In this document: positions 32,874 to 45,929 of the stretch, in pieces | How positions within the stretch are numbered: position 1 is the first letter of the stretch | How the letters are laid out: each line of letters starts with the position of its first letter | Assembly: GCA_021234155.1 (NCBI GenBank) | Contig: JAJEKV010000053.1 | Coordinates: 8,697,424-8,761,423 of the forward strand | Source: Isoetes taiwanensis | Taxonomy: Eukaryota > Streptophyta > Lycopodiopsida > Isoetales > Isoetaceae | DNA length: 64,000 nucleotides | Direction: 5' to 3' | Made by a program: the position numbers and the translations under genes | Notes under the pieces: generated by a model | Seen by the model: the letters and a program-made list of their open reading frames with translations, nothing else | What the model was told of the DNA's origin: nothing | The model's database searches: none

Positions 32874-34019
32874 CAGCACAGTATACGGTCTCAGGACATA
32901 TACTGTACTGCCTCGTCACGCGTATATACCATCCCGATTGACGTGTACGCCGACGTGTAGCCAAGCAAGTAGCACCCTAGGGGGCAACTTGCAAGGGTGT
33001 ACACATTTATTCATGTGTACACTTTAGCCCACTTAATTAATATAGGCAAGTGGGCCACACCCATTTATCCCACATGCTCAAGGGTTAATGGAAACCCTAG
33101 CCCTAACTTATAGTCTATATAAGGCATATGAAACCCTAACTTTCCATTTTTGTTTATAGCCTTCTAGAGCTCCGTTTTGCTTGCTCCAAGAGCCAATCTT
33201 GACTCTCGAAGTCTGTCTGAGCAGCCTAGCTCATCAGCTTCCCTTTCTAGCTTCATCTTCAAGCAGTTCTGCAGCATGGACGCGTTCAGACCAGGAGGAG
33301 CAAGCCAGGGATCATGTATTTTGCCAATTCAATAGTCTAATCCGCCTCCCAGACATAGAGTAAGTAGGTTTAGCCTATTGCCCATAGCAGCCATCTAAAC
33401 CTCTAGATATCAAGCTATAACTAAAGAACCTAACTCTGTGATTTAGATTAAATCTTATTCTTTAGTTCTTCTATGATATGTATGTGATGATGATCTATGT
33501 GGAATCATTGTATTGGGAAGGGAGGTAGAGGCCTTAAAAGCCTGGTAGTTTGATGCTCCTAGCTAGCCCACTTTAATGCACTATTAAATTCGGCCTGTGT
33601 ACAAGAGCCACACCTGGTTGTGGGCAGAGGGGCCAGACTGGCTTACAAGGAGGTTCATGTCCTGACTCATGATCAAGTCCCTCTGGTAGTAAAGCCTATC
33701 GGGGACTACAGTGCACTAGACCTAATGCTCTGCCACTGCGTGCGTGGGTTCGACACTCTTGGGATGGTGTTCACCTTCCATGGAGTTCAGTTGAATACGG
33801 GCAGTGGCCCTCTAGTCACCTTGAGTCAGCATGCCAACCTCTGGTGGGAGCAATCCCTATCTGCCCCATCGTAACTGGGGAGATGCAACCCAGGAGTAGC
33901 TCCTTTGGCTATGCATCCGGCGGGCTACAGTTAGGTCCCAAGACTTTTCAACCTACTCTGCAAAGTGTGCACAGAAGGGGCGGATGGAGTGGACTACCCT
34001 AAGCCATGTTCTTATGCCA
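32874..34019 (+). repeat. 3' LTR of the plus-strand gypsy, first part
   Basis: Begins TGTGACGTTCCAGCACAG right after a purine tract (AAGGTGGGGAGAA). It is similar throughout to the LTR at 38051-39808 on the other strand. It is cut at 34019 by element 4 and resumes at 51019. Confidence 0.9.
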
Positions 34020-34133
34020 GGGTTAAAGCATGGTATAGTGTCTCAATATGTTACTTTTGCAACATGAAATAATAGATCCAAAATAGTGGGAATTTTAGTC
34101 CAAAAATAGCTCCAAGAACTCGAATGAACTCGA

Positions 34134-35515
34134 ATGGCGAGAATGACGGAATTTTGGGGGGAACTCGTTTCAAGCACCCGAGAGCTTAGCCACCGCATCT
34201 CCAGAACCAGATGTTCACACACAGACGCCTCCATCAAGAACACAATTTGGGGGCTTGCAATTATGGCGTCAATTAAACAGTTACAACAGGATTTCGAATT
34301 TTTCAAGGACGAATTTGCACTGCATGTATTGACAGGGTGACAGGGAAGCTACCATTTGAAGATTCGAAGTTATTGAGTAAGATTGGTTATGCAACATAGA
34401 CTATTACAATTTTTTCTTTAGCCTTGGCATTCGATTTGCTTCACCCCTTTATTCTAGCTTTGGTGGAACCTTTTAAATCCACTCTTTGGAGTCGGATTTG
34501 TGAAGACCTGAGAGAATTTTTTGGTTCCCAGATAAGATAAATTTTAGATATGAGCAGCAAAGCCATCTAACTGTGGCCAAGAATTTCATAATGAAACTTT
34601 TCAAAGGTTGAGCATACCAAATTTAAGCCTTTGTTTCAATTCTGCATTTAAACATGCAATATGAAAGAAGTGGCTGCCATTTAGAATAAATTTGTTTTTT
34701 TTACAGAATTCTTATTAAAGAAAGCATTGTTGATTACAGCATTATTAAAGTCTCAACGCATGTATATGCAAATGGTTGTGTGTTTCTTGTTATTTGCTTT
34801 AGCAGGCTTTGCTTTTTATTGAAGCTAACAGGTAAGTGCACATTTGCAGGAAGTTTTGCACATTTGTATGCCTGCAAAGCTTGCATTTGTATCATTTTTT
34901 GCAGCAACTTGTGGCCCTAATATTAGTCAATGACTTGCTACATATCAAAGAAACAGTAATGATGCGACATAAAAGAGTTTAGAACACTCATTTTCCCAAA
35001 GAAGTCTTTCTGCTTTATTATTATAGTCAGTTTGTGGTTTGTAATTGTGCTTTTCATTTTTTATTTTCAGGTTTATGGAAGAAGATAAGCAGAACATGAC
35101 CGACAAAGAGAGAGGGATCACCTATAAGGATTTGTATAAATCTGAGGAGAAGGTCGATGACATTGAGATGCGGAAGATGTGAGGTGAGAAAGTGAAGGGT
35201 AGAGCTTGTTACAGATACAAGCTTCTACAAGAGAAAAGAAAAAAGGAGTTCATGGATCTATACAAGAAAATATTCAACAGAGATAAAGTTTTAGGGGGTC
35301 AGGTTCCAGGTGCTTTAGCGATGGCTTTTGTGTTACATTGCAATGGGCAGACGGTAGATTGGCTTAGCTTTTATGAGCATGCATCTTCAGCCTCAAGAAC
35401 TAAAAGAATGAGTAATAGTGCTGAACATGTCGTTACAATTGATGAAGAGGAGGAGAATGGCGTACCTAAAGTCATATATCGTCTCCAAGAGCACCAGCTC
35501 CTATGTAACATCTAA
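34134..35515 (+). pseudogene. Unknown element 4 gene, two exon-like blocks
   Basis: Block one (34134-34340) reads MARMTEFWGELVSSTRELSH and IKQLQQDFEFFKDEFALHVL. After about 700 bp of intron-like sequence, block two starts after an acceptor at 35071 and reads FMEEDKQNMTDKERGITYKD, then after one stop (35180-35182) a frame of 107 codons (YRYKLLQEKRKKEFMDLYKK; GALAMAFVLHCNGQTVDWLS) ending with a DEEEEN stretch. No family recognised. It starts close to the left TIR. The 35520-36119 stretch is repetitive GTTGCAGTT-type sequence without a gene. Confidence 0.4.
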
Positions 35516-36119
35516 CACTAAGCGGGAGAGCAACTTCCAGCAACAATCCACAAGGTAATTTAGATGTATCTTTCTTGTTTGATGAGTGTATAGATAAGTT
35601 GGCGGTTTGCCATAGTTCATAGTTTTGTAATGCGTGTCGTTTGCATATGTTTAAATTTACATTTGTTTATTCCCGAGCTTCGTGTTCATGTTAGTTACAT
35701 TTGACATTTGAGTGGTAGTGTTAGTTTTAGTTAGTGCGAGTCTTTATTTTTAGTTAGTGTTAGAAGTTGTTTATATATGATAATAGTTGCAAAGGGCGGT
35801 TGGAACTGGTGGAGTTCTAGTTTGGTGTTCAATTTGCAACTTTGGCAGTTGCAGTTCGAGTTGAAACTACTTTGAGTTACAGTTCGAATGTCAGTTGCAG
35901 GTGTAGTGTCATTTGCGATTCGAGTTGCAACTCTTGTTGGAGTTATAGTTGAATGTCGATTTGCGGATGTAGTTCTGATTCGAATGTTTTTGTTGGTAGT
36001 AGTTGCAGTTGGTGGTAGTTTCAGTTTGTTTTTAGTTTCAGTTAGCTATTAGTTGCAGTTTGAACTCAAACAATGCTCATTTGTTGTTGCAGTTTGTATA
36101 TACAATTTTGTCTAATTAG

Positions 36120-36740
36120 ATGCATGTTACAGCAATGTCAACAGGATTGAAAAAATGGATTTCAGGGATAGAAGATAAGATTAGCAGATTGGCATTGGAA
36201 AGCCAGTCAATGAATGACAGGTGCAATGTCTTAACTGACAAAATCAAAGGCCTTGGCAGTAAACAAGCACACTTTGAGGGTGACATTGGCATATATGAAG
36301 CATTAATTGCAACCTTACCCACTATAGCAAGGGTTGGCATTGAGGCTGTCATTGACCTACAGAAAAGAGAACTTTGAGATCACACACTGTCATAAAGGAT
36401 GCAAGTAAGCGACTGTTACTTTCAGAAATTTCTAGGGATGGCACATTGGATGAGCTGAAAAAGATGAAATCTTGTCTTAAAAAAATGTTACTTGCTAGAC
36501 AAACTATGAGTCAGTCATTTGATTTGGATCCTCCGCTGCCACAAGGAGCAATAGTTATGAGTAATACGAAGGATAGTATTCAATTGAGCGAAGCGTGCCC
36601 ATTTTGTCTGGATCATTGAAAGCCGGATGGCATGCTTCTACCTACCATTGTTGCAGAATGCATGCATGCGTATCATCTCCCTTGTTGTCTTGTGCATTTC
36701 GGGGTAGTTGAACATTATCACTCTTTTGCCTCATTTTCTT
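36120..36740 (+). pseudogene. Coiled-coil protein with RING-like zinc motif (element 4)
   Basis: The frame contains a helical segment (MSTGLKKWISGIEDKISRLA; IARVGIEAVIDLQKREL), then after a frameshift at 36377 DELKKMKSCLKKMLLARQTM, and near 36590-36700 a Cys/His pattern: EACPFCLDH, stop, then CMHAYHLPCCLVHF. CPxC followed by CxHxxHxxC recalls a RING or other treble-clef finger. Whether it is one gene with the HAD fragment downstream is not clear. From 36740 to 37850 only scattered short frames remain. Confidence 0.45.
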
Positions 36741-37852
36741 TTAACTATTTAACCATGTATGTCTCGCGTGTATAGTGTATCGGAAGAATCTTTGCGAGAT
36801 CCATTGTGAGCACAAGATATCAATGACATGGATATCTCTACTTGGTCCGAAGCGGACGAAAAAGAGTGCAAATGAACACAATGATAGAGTCTTGTGATGG
36901 TTGGTTGTACATTTATGATAAGTTTGAAATGATCATACCTTATATTGAGGAATGTTTATGCATGTGGGGCAGAAAGGAATGGAGGATTTGCAATGGCTGC
37001 CTTTACTCCAACATCCATGTCCTCTGCCAAGGAAAACAAAATTTCTTTGCCAAGGCGTTTGAGTCTTTGCTTTGATTTGTTGAAGAAGAACACAAAAGGC
37101 GGCGTTAGTCATTCTTGAAAATAATGTCAAAGAAGGTAATGTCTTCTTTGTATGAGTTGAGGTTATATGCATGTTTAAAATGACATGCGAGGTTATGACG
37201 ATAGGTGCGAGGTTATGAAATTATTCTGCGAGGTCTTGATCCGCATGTCGCGGTTAAAAAAGTTTTAGGCGATATTAAGAGTGAAGCATATTTTGAAGTT
37301 GAGAATGACATTTATCTTGAAGAGCGCGAAGATTTGGCCACAATGTCACTTCCACCGGGTAGCTTATAGAAAAATGGAAAGGTCAATAAGTGAATTCTTA
37401 GTCCTTACAATATTTAAAGTGTTTGCGGATAAAGAACATGTCTTGGGAGAGGCCATATCATGGACAAGAACTAAGTGATCTTGCATCATCACCTAGTATG
37501 AAAAGCAAAGTTGATCACAGTCCATGTAAGGAGAAAAGAGGGACTAACGGGCCTTAAGCGATCAATTTGAGAAGAAGAATGTTGAGTACCCTGTGAAAAA
37601 GAATTATGCGTTGAAGGGGCGAGTATAGGCAGCCCGAAACAAATAAGTCAATCCTTGAGATCGAGGAGTCATATTCACACAGTAACTTAGCAATTCCATC
37701 TCTTAACTTCCACTTAGATACGTGTTTTTAACATTTAAATTCTACGGGAAGTACAAGAGAGCGGTGGCTACTATAAAGAATAGTAAGCGTGGCGGTGACA
37801 TACATAGCGATCCCTCTATGTTCTTGAATCAACAAAGCGGCTTAAAGCGCCT

Positions 37853-38050
37853 ATGAAGCTTTTAATTTTTGAGTTTGAAGGAGTTTTGTGCAAAATTTGT
37901 TTGAGAAAGGGGAACTATTGCCCGGCTGACCTTCAAGATGGTGCGAGAGGCAAAGCATATCAATCTCACAAAGATATTGGTTTTGCGTCCAAGAGCATTG
38001 GAGTTTTTGGAATGGTGCGTGGAGCACTTCAGGATTGCTATCTGGACAAC
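37853..38050 (+). pseudogene. HAD (FCP1/NIF-type) phosphatase fragment, element 4
   Basis: Starts MKLLIFEFEGVLCKICLRKG, the motif I position of the HAD fold, then after a +1 frameshift near 37940 HINLTKILVLRPRALEFLEW and CVEHFRIAIWTTVTS, the second conserved block. It is homologous to the HAD part of the element 3 gene. The nucleophile motif DxDx or DLNG is EFEG here, so it would not be expected to be active. It is cut at 38050 by a gypsy LTR; the C-terminal half was not found beyond that gypsy. Confidence 0.75.
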
Positions 38051-39808
38051 TGTGACGTCCCCTACTCGTATACTATGCCCGCACCGTATACAACCAGGAG
38101 TTCATCCCCCATACCAGCTGGGCAAAAGTATGCTGGTGGGTATCAAAAGCAGGCGTCTGGACACATGCTGACAGCACTCATATAGCACCCCATATGGCAG
38201 CTTGTTTAAGGTGTTCTGGGTACTAGCACACGGTAATTAGGTAATCAATAGAAATATGTAACAACTCCAATTAATAACAAGTGGAATACTATGATAGAAT
38301 AGTACATCCAGGGTGCTGATCTAAGTGCTGGGGCCGCATTTTTTTGATACCCACTAGCATACTTTTGCCCAGCTCCATACTGATATAGGGCCCTCCACAG
38401 ATCACTGTGACCATCTGGAATCCACAGTGGGGAAGAATGAAGGGGTCATTTTACCCCGTCTCCCTCGGGGCCTACCTAGCTGCGGAAGCGTAAACATACA
38501 CGTCAGTAACATAACATCATATATCCACCTCGAAGGGTGGTACACCAACATCTGCATAGACAAAGATCAGCACAACACAAAGGAAGTTCCTACCCAAGGC
38601 TCGAGCAGGCCACGGGGATGGGTGGCGGGCTTGGGTCTCGAGTTCATTGCGAGGCGAGAATCATGACAATGGATTGGTGGCATAAGAACATGGCATTGGG
38701 TTGTCCACTCCATCCGCCCCTCCTGTGCACACTTTGCGAGTAGGTTGAAGAGTGTTGGGACTGGCTGTAGCCAGCCGGGTGCATAGCCAAAGGGGTTATT
38801 CACGGTTACATCTCCCGGTCCGATGGGGCGGTAGGGATCACTCCCTCCGAGAGATCTACATCTTTGACCCAAGGTGACTAGAGGACCACTTTGCCCTTAT
38901 TCGACTTAATCCTTTGGAAGGTGAACTCCACCCCACGGTGTCGAGCCCATGCCTTACCCACACTCGGTGGCAAGCCATTAGACCTAGTCACTCGATCCCG
39001 GTAGCACTAACACACCATAGGGATGGGTCAAGGGTCGAACACGAACCTCATTCTAAGTCGGTCGGCCCCTCCACCCACAACGAGGTGGGGTTCTTGTACC
39101 TGGGCGAAATCTAGTAATGCACTAAGAGGGACTATCTAGGAGCATCATCTACTAAGCTTCAAGTCTCTACCCCCTTCCCAATACGGTGAGTTCCCGAGAA
39201 TTCATCCGTCCATCACATCATCATAGAACTAAAGAATAAGAACTAATCTATATCATACATAGAGTTAGGTTCTTTAGTTAGAGTCAATCTCGGGATATGC
39301 TTGGCTACTAGGGGTGATTTAATAGGCTAAACCTACTGGTTCGAAGGCTGGAATAAGGTTTAGGCTATTCAATCGACTAAATACCTGATCCCTGGTTCAC
39401 TCCTATGAATTCGAAGGCGTCCATATCGCAGTTCTGCTTCGAGATGCGGTCGGAAGGGAGATCTGACTAGCTGGGGCGCACAGGCAGATCGTGGGAGTTG
39501 GAATTGACTCCTCAGGCGCGCGAATCGGAGCTCGGAAGGTCTGTGGGCGAAAAAAAGGAATGTTAGGGTTTGATGCCTTTTGTAGGCTATCAGTTAGGTT
39601 TAGGGTTTTCCATGACCATTGATCTACCTTTAATGGGTTAAAGGTCTAAAGGTGCGCGCATTGCTAAGTGTGCGCACCATTGCAAGTTGCCCCCTAGGGC
39701 GTCCTTGCTTGGGTATACGTCGGCATACACGTCAACTGGACGGCATGTACGCGTGACGGCGTAGTACGGTATATGTCTTGAGACCGTATATCGTACTGGA
39801 ACGTCACA
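38051..39808 (-). repeat. 3' LTR of the minus-strand gypsy
   Basis: Reads on the minus strand from TGTGACGTTCCAGTACG (39808) to GGGGACGTCACA (38051), with inverted TGTGACGT/ACGTCACA ends as expected of an LTR. It is about 1.5 kb without the MITE inserted at 38120-38370. The purine tract lies at about 39810-39822. Confidence 0.9.
38120..38370. mobile_element. 251-bp MITE, copy 2 (inverted)
   Basis: Same length and TIRs as the copy at 28737, with an inverted interior and only scattered differences. Flanked by the 4-bp duplication AGCT (38116-38119 and 38371-38374), inside the gypsy LTR. High similarity between the copies implies recent movement. Confidence 0.95.
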
Positions 39809-40632
39809 TTCTCCCCACCTTGAATTGATGCTGTCCGCAGCATCGTAGGTCTCCCCACCTTGGGATCTTCTTAACCTGCAATCAACCTCATGCATACCAT
39901 ATACCTATTATTATAGTTATATATTTAATAGGATTACCTCACGGTAATATTTATAGGACATTAATACTATTATGCAATCCAATGGTTATCACTTATGTCA
40001 TTATAACAATAACTCCTAATGTCTCGGTTATTTATTATATATACAATTATTGTTCGAGGTACTCTTTATTCCTTGCAACACATTACAGCAAAATTGTGTT
40101 GCAAGTCTTCGTAGTTCGACCTCCTGGCCCTCCGGAGCACTCTATTGGCCTGCAGGTCAACACTACGTTAGTACCATTAATATGAAATAAAATTTTTGGT
40201 TATATAGTGACCACCCCACCTATCTACATGGATGCATGGCTAATCTCCCGGCGTAGGAAGAGGGTGAATCTTCCATTATGGCCGTGGAGACAGTGCCTAT
40301 ATGTCTATATGCCACTCATGCCTACACCTTTAGTTGCCCAGTGTGGAGGATAGGTCCTTCCTGTATATGGGCGTGAAGGCCAGATTCCTCCTATCAAAGC
40401 ATATATGGGGCTAGAGGTGCTTTTCCTATCAATGCATTCCTCAATGACCTCCTTTCTCTCGAGGTCGTCTACTTCCGTGGGACAGAAGTAGACTTTCCAA
40501 GCGGCACCGCGGTCATGCCTACATTGACATTACACCACGTCCTAGAGATCACCGTAGTAATCTCATCATCGGTTACAACGCATGCAACCCTTACCTCATA
40601 GGTTGCATGCGTAGATTACACTAAGCAAGCTA

Positions 40633-43600
40633 TTAATCTACACAAATCGACATGCCTGAGTCGATTTCTTCGGAGATGACCTTGCCGTCCCATTGCTCCA
40701 TAAATTGTGGGTACTGTTTTTCCAAATCTCTTTTAAGTACCCATGTTGCGTCTTCCACTGGCAAGTGTTTCCACTTGACCAAGTATTGGAGGAACTCCGA
40801 TCTCCTTGTTTTCTTGAATGTTTTATCAAGAATTAGTTCTGGAACTATTTCCAACTGCTCTTCTGTCATTTCCAGCATCGTTGGAGTGTCCAAAACTTCC
40901 TCTGGGTTGGGAGTATGCTTCTTCAGCAAGCTCACGTGGAAGACTTTGTGGATCTTTAAGTGTGCTGGTAAGTCCAACTTGTAGGATTGGTTACCCACTC
41001 TATTGGTTATTTTGAAGGGTCCAGCCCACCTTGGAGCAAGCTTCTTGCAATTTCCGATGCGGAGCTTCGCTTGCTTTACCTTGATCTTGAGCCATACGTC
41101 ATCTCCAACTTGGAATTCTCTAACTGTCCGATGTTTGTCGGCAATACTCTTCTGCCGACTTCTTGCTGCTAGAAGGTACCCTCGAACTTCTTCTACAAGC
41201 TGCTGCATGTCGCTCAACATTTGTTGCGACACTTCCACTTTTGACACGAGGTTGTGCCAAGTGTCTGGAGTTAGGCATTGGTAGCCGTAGTTGATCATGA
41301 ACGACGACATTTGGGATGATTCCTGCTTTGTGCTATTGTATGCAAACTCCACCAAATGAATAAATTCCTCCCACATACCTTGCTTGTTCGGACATAGCCG
41401 GAGCATATCTTCGAATTGTTGACTCGCTCCGTTTTTCCCATCCGTCTGTGGATGATAGAGGCGTGCTCATGGACAACCGTTCCAATCGTCGTGAAGAGAT
41501 CTGCCCGTAAAGCAGCGATGAACTTTGTATCTCGGTCGGAGATAATTTCCCTTGGCATGCCATGAAGTCTGAAAATCTCTTTGGTGAAGAGCTTTGCCGT
41601 GTCCATAGCTGTGTCCGTGGTCACGCAAGGAATACGAAATGGGCCATCTTCGACAACTTGTCGACCACGACCATCAAGGCATCCTTACCTCTTCTTGTCT
41701 TTGGCAGTCTGTTATAAAGTCCATCGACGACTTCCCACTTAGCGTTTGGCGCTAATGGTTCCAATGCTCCCTGGTATTCGAGTTGTTACGCCTTTGTTTT
41801 CTTTGGCATAGCTGACACTCCTTGATGTAGCGAGCTATCTGCTTCTTCATTCCCGGCCAATAGTATTTGCGCTCGCACTTTGAAGTATATCTTCATGAAT
41901 CTGCGTGGCCAGCTATTGGGCTGTTGTGGGTGTCGTGGAGGATCAACTTTCTTACTCGGATGATTCGGCGCGACAACTTGTTCTTATGGTATAGTAGGTT
42001 ACCTTCCTTCTTAAAATTTTTGAAGGCTTCCCTCTCCTTGTCGTTCTCGCTTCCTTGCACAGGCTTGCCCATACTTCCTTGAAGTCGACATCGTTGGCAA
42101 GGTTTCTTCTATCTTTTCGAAATCGCTGAAGCGTCGAGATTGCATTGCAGTGCACCCTGGTTGTCAGTGGATGCCTTGAAAGCGCATCTGCTACCACATT
42201 AAGCTTCCCGGGTTTGTAGACTATCTCAAAGTCATACTCCTCGAGAAATTCCATCCATCTTCTCGCACCAGATTGAGATGTGGTTGTGTGAATACGTACT
42301 GGAGGCTCTGGTGATCAGTGTCCAACTGGAACTTTCTCCCTAAGAGGTAATGCCTCCAGATTCTCAATGCCCTGACAACTGCTAGCAGCTCTTGATCATG
42401 CATCGAACGCAGCGTTTTGGCGTCGTTCATTTTCCTTGAGTCGATACGCTATTACCCGCTCTTCTTGCATCAACCTTTGCGCACTGTGGCTATCTTGCTT
42501 GCGTCCGTCGCTACTAACTTGTCCTTTTAAGTGCACGGCGGGGTCAAGGCAGGCGGTTGTCAAAGCTTCCTTCAACAACTCAAATCCTGCTTGGGCTTTC
42601 TTGAGCCAATGGTCGGCCCAATTTTTTACTTTCTCCGCATTTGTCAAGTCCGTCAGTAGGGCTGCTATCTTTGCGAAGTTCTTCACGAACTTCCTGTAAT
42701 ACCCTGCTAAGCCAAGGAAACTTCTGACCTCATGGACATTCTTTGGTGCCGGCCATTGGATTACTGCTTCAATCTTGGCGGGTGCAGCCGAGATTCCTAC
42801 GCTGAAATCACATGACGGGTATTCGACCTTCTCGTTGCAGTGACGCCGACAACTTGGCATACAACTGATGCCTCCTTCACTTCTCGAGCACCTTTCTGAC
42901 GTGCTGAGCATGCTCTTCAATGGATTTACTGTACACCAGAATGTCGTCGAAGAATACTATCACAAAGGTATCCAAGTATTCTCTGAAGATGTCGTTCATG
43001 AGTCTCATGAACGTAGCTGGGACGTTGGATAGCCCAAATGGCATTATGGTGAATTCGTAATGCCCATACCTGATCCTGAAAGCCGTTTTGTGGATGTCAT
43101 CTTCTTTTTATTCGATCCGGTGATACCACGACCTTAGGTCGATCTTGAGAAGACCTTTGCCCCTTGGAGTTGATCCATCAAGTCGTCGACACGGGAGTCG
43201 CGTACTTGTTCTTGATGGTGTGCTTGTTCAATTATGCGTAATCTATGCACATCCTCAAGCTTCCATCCTTCTTCTTGACAAAGAGGATGGGTGCCCCAAA
43301 TGGTGAGACACTAGGCACGATGAAGCCTAGATCGAGCAATTCTTGTAGCTGCTTCTTTAGCTCCAGGTGAGTTCATGTGTGGTCATTCTATATGGGGCCT
43401 TGCTCGTCGGCGTGGTCCCGGTTCGAAAATGCTATCTCACACTCTACTCCCCTGTAAGGGGAGGAAGCTTCTCGATCTCTCATCGGAAAGAGATCGTGGA
43501 ACTCCGTAATCAAGTTGGCGATTGGCTTGGGTAACTTGCTGAGCACCTTGTCTTCTTTGCTTCCTTCAGGCTCGAGGTTCCTCAATCTCGAGTTTGAAGA

Positions 43601-45370
43601 TGTATGCTACCTTCTCGCTCTTTATAGATTTGAGCAGCTGCTTAGCGGACATACATTGCATGATGGGGGTAACTTCTTTACACCGTGATCTCAATGGCTT
43701 TTTGCCGTCGAGGCGTTGGGAAGGTCACCTTCCGCTTTCCACAATCAATGATGGCCCTGCTGGTCAAGGTACTCCATTCCAACGATCAAGTCGTATTTTC
43801 CAATGCCCATTACTTCTGCCCCATCATCGGATATTAATCCACGGCAAGTCAATGTCGAAGTTGATTCTCTTCCCAGTTTGTATGTCTTCTTGCCCGCTTG
43901 CCAAGATTACGGGCCTTGGTTTGGACTTTAGGGGTTTCAATTTCAACATTTCAACCATCCTAGGGGATGCGAAGTTATGGCTACTTCGAGTCTATCAAGA
44001 CTATGAAGGACTTGGCCTTTGCCTTCCCCTTGTGGTGATTACCTTATCTTGGGTCTCTGCACTTTTGTTCGTATCTATAGCGCCGAAGATGTGGCACTCA
44101 CCACAGATATGTCAGCGTGCCTCCTCACCGATCCTCGTCTGATGGAGTGTCCCATCGCCCAACTCTACCTGGCCGAGCTCATAACAAATGGGCGGTTCAT
44201 TTGTTGATTGGCATTTTGGAAACATCTAAAGCGGTAGCCGCTTCTCCATGCATTCCTGCCTTTTCTCCTTGGGCAGCGCTTTAGGAAGGACCGTCTTTGC
44301 TTTTTGAGTAATTGGACCCTTCTGTTTGTCCTTGAAGGACACACTGCTTTCTTTCTGTTGTTTCCCCAGTTTGCTATTGTATGGGGACTTCTTTGGACTT
44401 GGGCTGCTGCCCTAGGACTGTAGCTCCTGTTGCTTTCCCTCTATCCTGATAGTAAGGCTGCCTCTGTGCGCTGCTCTGCGGCCCGGATCCTTGCAAACTA
44501 ATTGCTTTGGATTACGCTTCGTCTTGTTTTAGGGTCTATTGCTCGTCACGAGCTTCGGATTTCCTCGTTAGGTCCTTGATGTAGCTTTCCGCTGCGTGTT
44601 TCTCACTCGGCTTAGGCACATCTGGTCTTAGCCTCATGAACTCTTGGTGTGTATACTTGCCGTTTTGTACCCTGCAATCGTAGGCTGGCGCATCATATTC
44701 GACTTGTGTTCCCGAGGAACATAGTGGTTCTTGAAAGCTTTCGAGAACTTCCTGAATCGGCATGCATCTCTGCTCAATCCATGGGACTTGACATAGCCCT
44801 TCCACCATATCGTCGGACCCCTTCGGGTTGGCATTTGCCACCACGCCTTTGTGTCTTATCCTTCATGCGGTATGCATTGCCATACTCGCTCATTTTCGTC
44901 GAGCCATGCCTGCGCCTCAAGGTGGGATCTGTTCTCGCCCGAAGCTGTTTCTAGTTCAGGGCTTTCCACACTTGCCGATCTTTGGTCGACTTTCTTCTGG
45001 TAGTCTAGGGCCTTAGTGTCTTTCTGTCGGCCGTCTCTGCGGTCCGGCACTGGTTCCGCCTCCTTCTCGGACTCAGAATCTGAGGTCGAGCTTGAGTTGG
45101 AGGTCTCTATGCTAGGGGACCTCCTTCTCTTATTCCTCCTCTTGTCTTTTCCCGCCGGGGTGTCGTTTGTGGCCCGGCTGATGTTTGGGCTGCTAGTAGG
45201 GCCTTTATCTGGTCCAGCTCCGTTCGCATCTGCGACATCTCCTCTTCTGGGGTCATGGGACCATATCCTTCGAAGAGGTTCCTGGGGAGGGGTTGCCTGT
45301 CAGGAGTCTCTTCGTCCATGTTGGGCGTCCTGTTTTGTTCGACCCTTCGTTGTTCTCTATTTGCACACAC
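40633..45370 (-). pseudogene. Gypsy gag-pol of the minus-strand chromovirus
   Basis: On the minus strand from 45370: gag (EEMSQMRTELDQIKALLAAQ; a basic region; EVLESFQEPLCSSG), a protease-connector region with no clear frame (44.4-43.6 kb), the RT beginning (YRGVECEIAF at about 43.46; DYA and [10 protein letters not shown] at about 43.22), RNase H ([37 protein letters not shown] at about 42.3), integrase (FRLHGMPREIISDRDTKFIA) and C-terminal GPF plus chromodomain (YLVKWKHLPVEDATWVLKRD) ending at 40633. Many frameshifts and stops; the integrase/chromodomain part (40633-41406) is the longest intact frame at 257 codons. Close to the plus-strand gypsy at 30.4-32.2 kb. Confidence 0.9.
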
Positions 45371-45546
45371 AGTTGGTTATGGCTGTACGGTTAGTTTTAT
45401 TTGTTCTCTTTGCATTATATGTGATGTTGGTATAATTGTGGGGCAAAATTACATCAACAAAACATTCAAAGTGCAAAAAGAAGTTATATTCATATTTTAT
45501 AATATGTTAATACAAAAATAGAAACTTCCGGGATCAAGATTTCTAA

Positions 45547-45873
45547 CTATTCTTGATATCGCCGGTAGGATGGATTATCCTCTAGGAACTTCTTCACCTG
45601 GGTTGTTCCCACTGAATGACCTAAGTTCCTAAGGACGTTGACTGAAGATCCCCCCTGCAAAGCTCTCGCCAACTCTTCTATCCTAGTATAGGCGGCTGTC
45701 ACTGCCAGTCTTCCCTGTCGTTTGTAAGGTATGGCGAAGTCAAAAACATCGAGTGCTACCGCTCTCTTCACCAGGATGGCATACTCGGTGTTAAGGGGTA
45801 ACCGCGCATGCCGGCCAAAGCCTGAGAGCGTAATTAGCATCGATACTCCTTCCCATTCATTTTTGGACACCAA
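45547..45873 (-). CDS. 108-aa open frame, unknown
   Basis: The frame begins MVSKNEWEGVSMLITLSGFG, with IPYKRQGRLAVTAAYTRIEE and SVNVLRNLGHSVGTTQVKKF following and a Tyr/Arg-rich end. Its composition looks like real protein, not chance. It lies in element 4 between the gypsy gag and the tandem repeats, on the same strand as the transposase-like gene, and may be one of its exons or a separate element gene. No family recognised. Confidence 0.35.
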   Translation of the reverse strand: MVSKNEWEGVSMLITLSGFGRHARLPLNTEYAILVKRAVALDVFDFAIPYKRQGRLAVTAAYTRIEELARALQGGSSVNVLRNLGHSVGTTQVKKFLEDNPSYRRYQE

Positions 45874-45929
45874 TCATATTATGTTGGCTTGGCACTTGTT
45901 TAGTAATTCTAGTTATAATTAGCTAGTGT

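Larger units (their letters stand above)
38051..45400 (-). mobile_element. Ty3/gypsy chromovirus nested in element 4
   Basis: One LTR (38051-39808), a non-coding tail, then the polyprotein region read on the minus strand up to a gag start near 45370. No 5' LTR or primer-binding site is visible beyond 45400, so the element is truncated at its 5' end. It interrupts the HAD fragment ending at 38050. Confidence 0.85.

Noticed and set aside
38427-39114. Several 65-100-aa frames inside the gypsy LTR
   Set aside because: They lie in LTR sequence, overlap on both strands and are not kept in the other LTR copies.
45547-45873. C-terminal half of the interrupted HAD gene
   Set aside because: It is on the opposite strand and lacks the WDQ and VDD motifs expected there.
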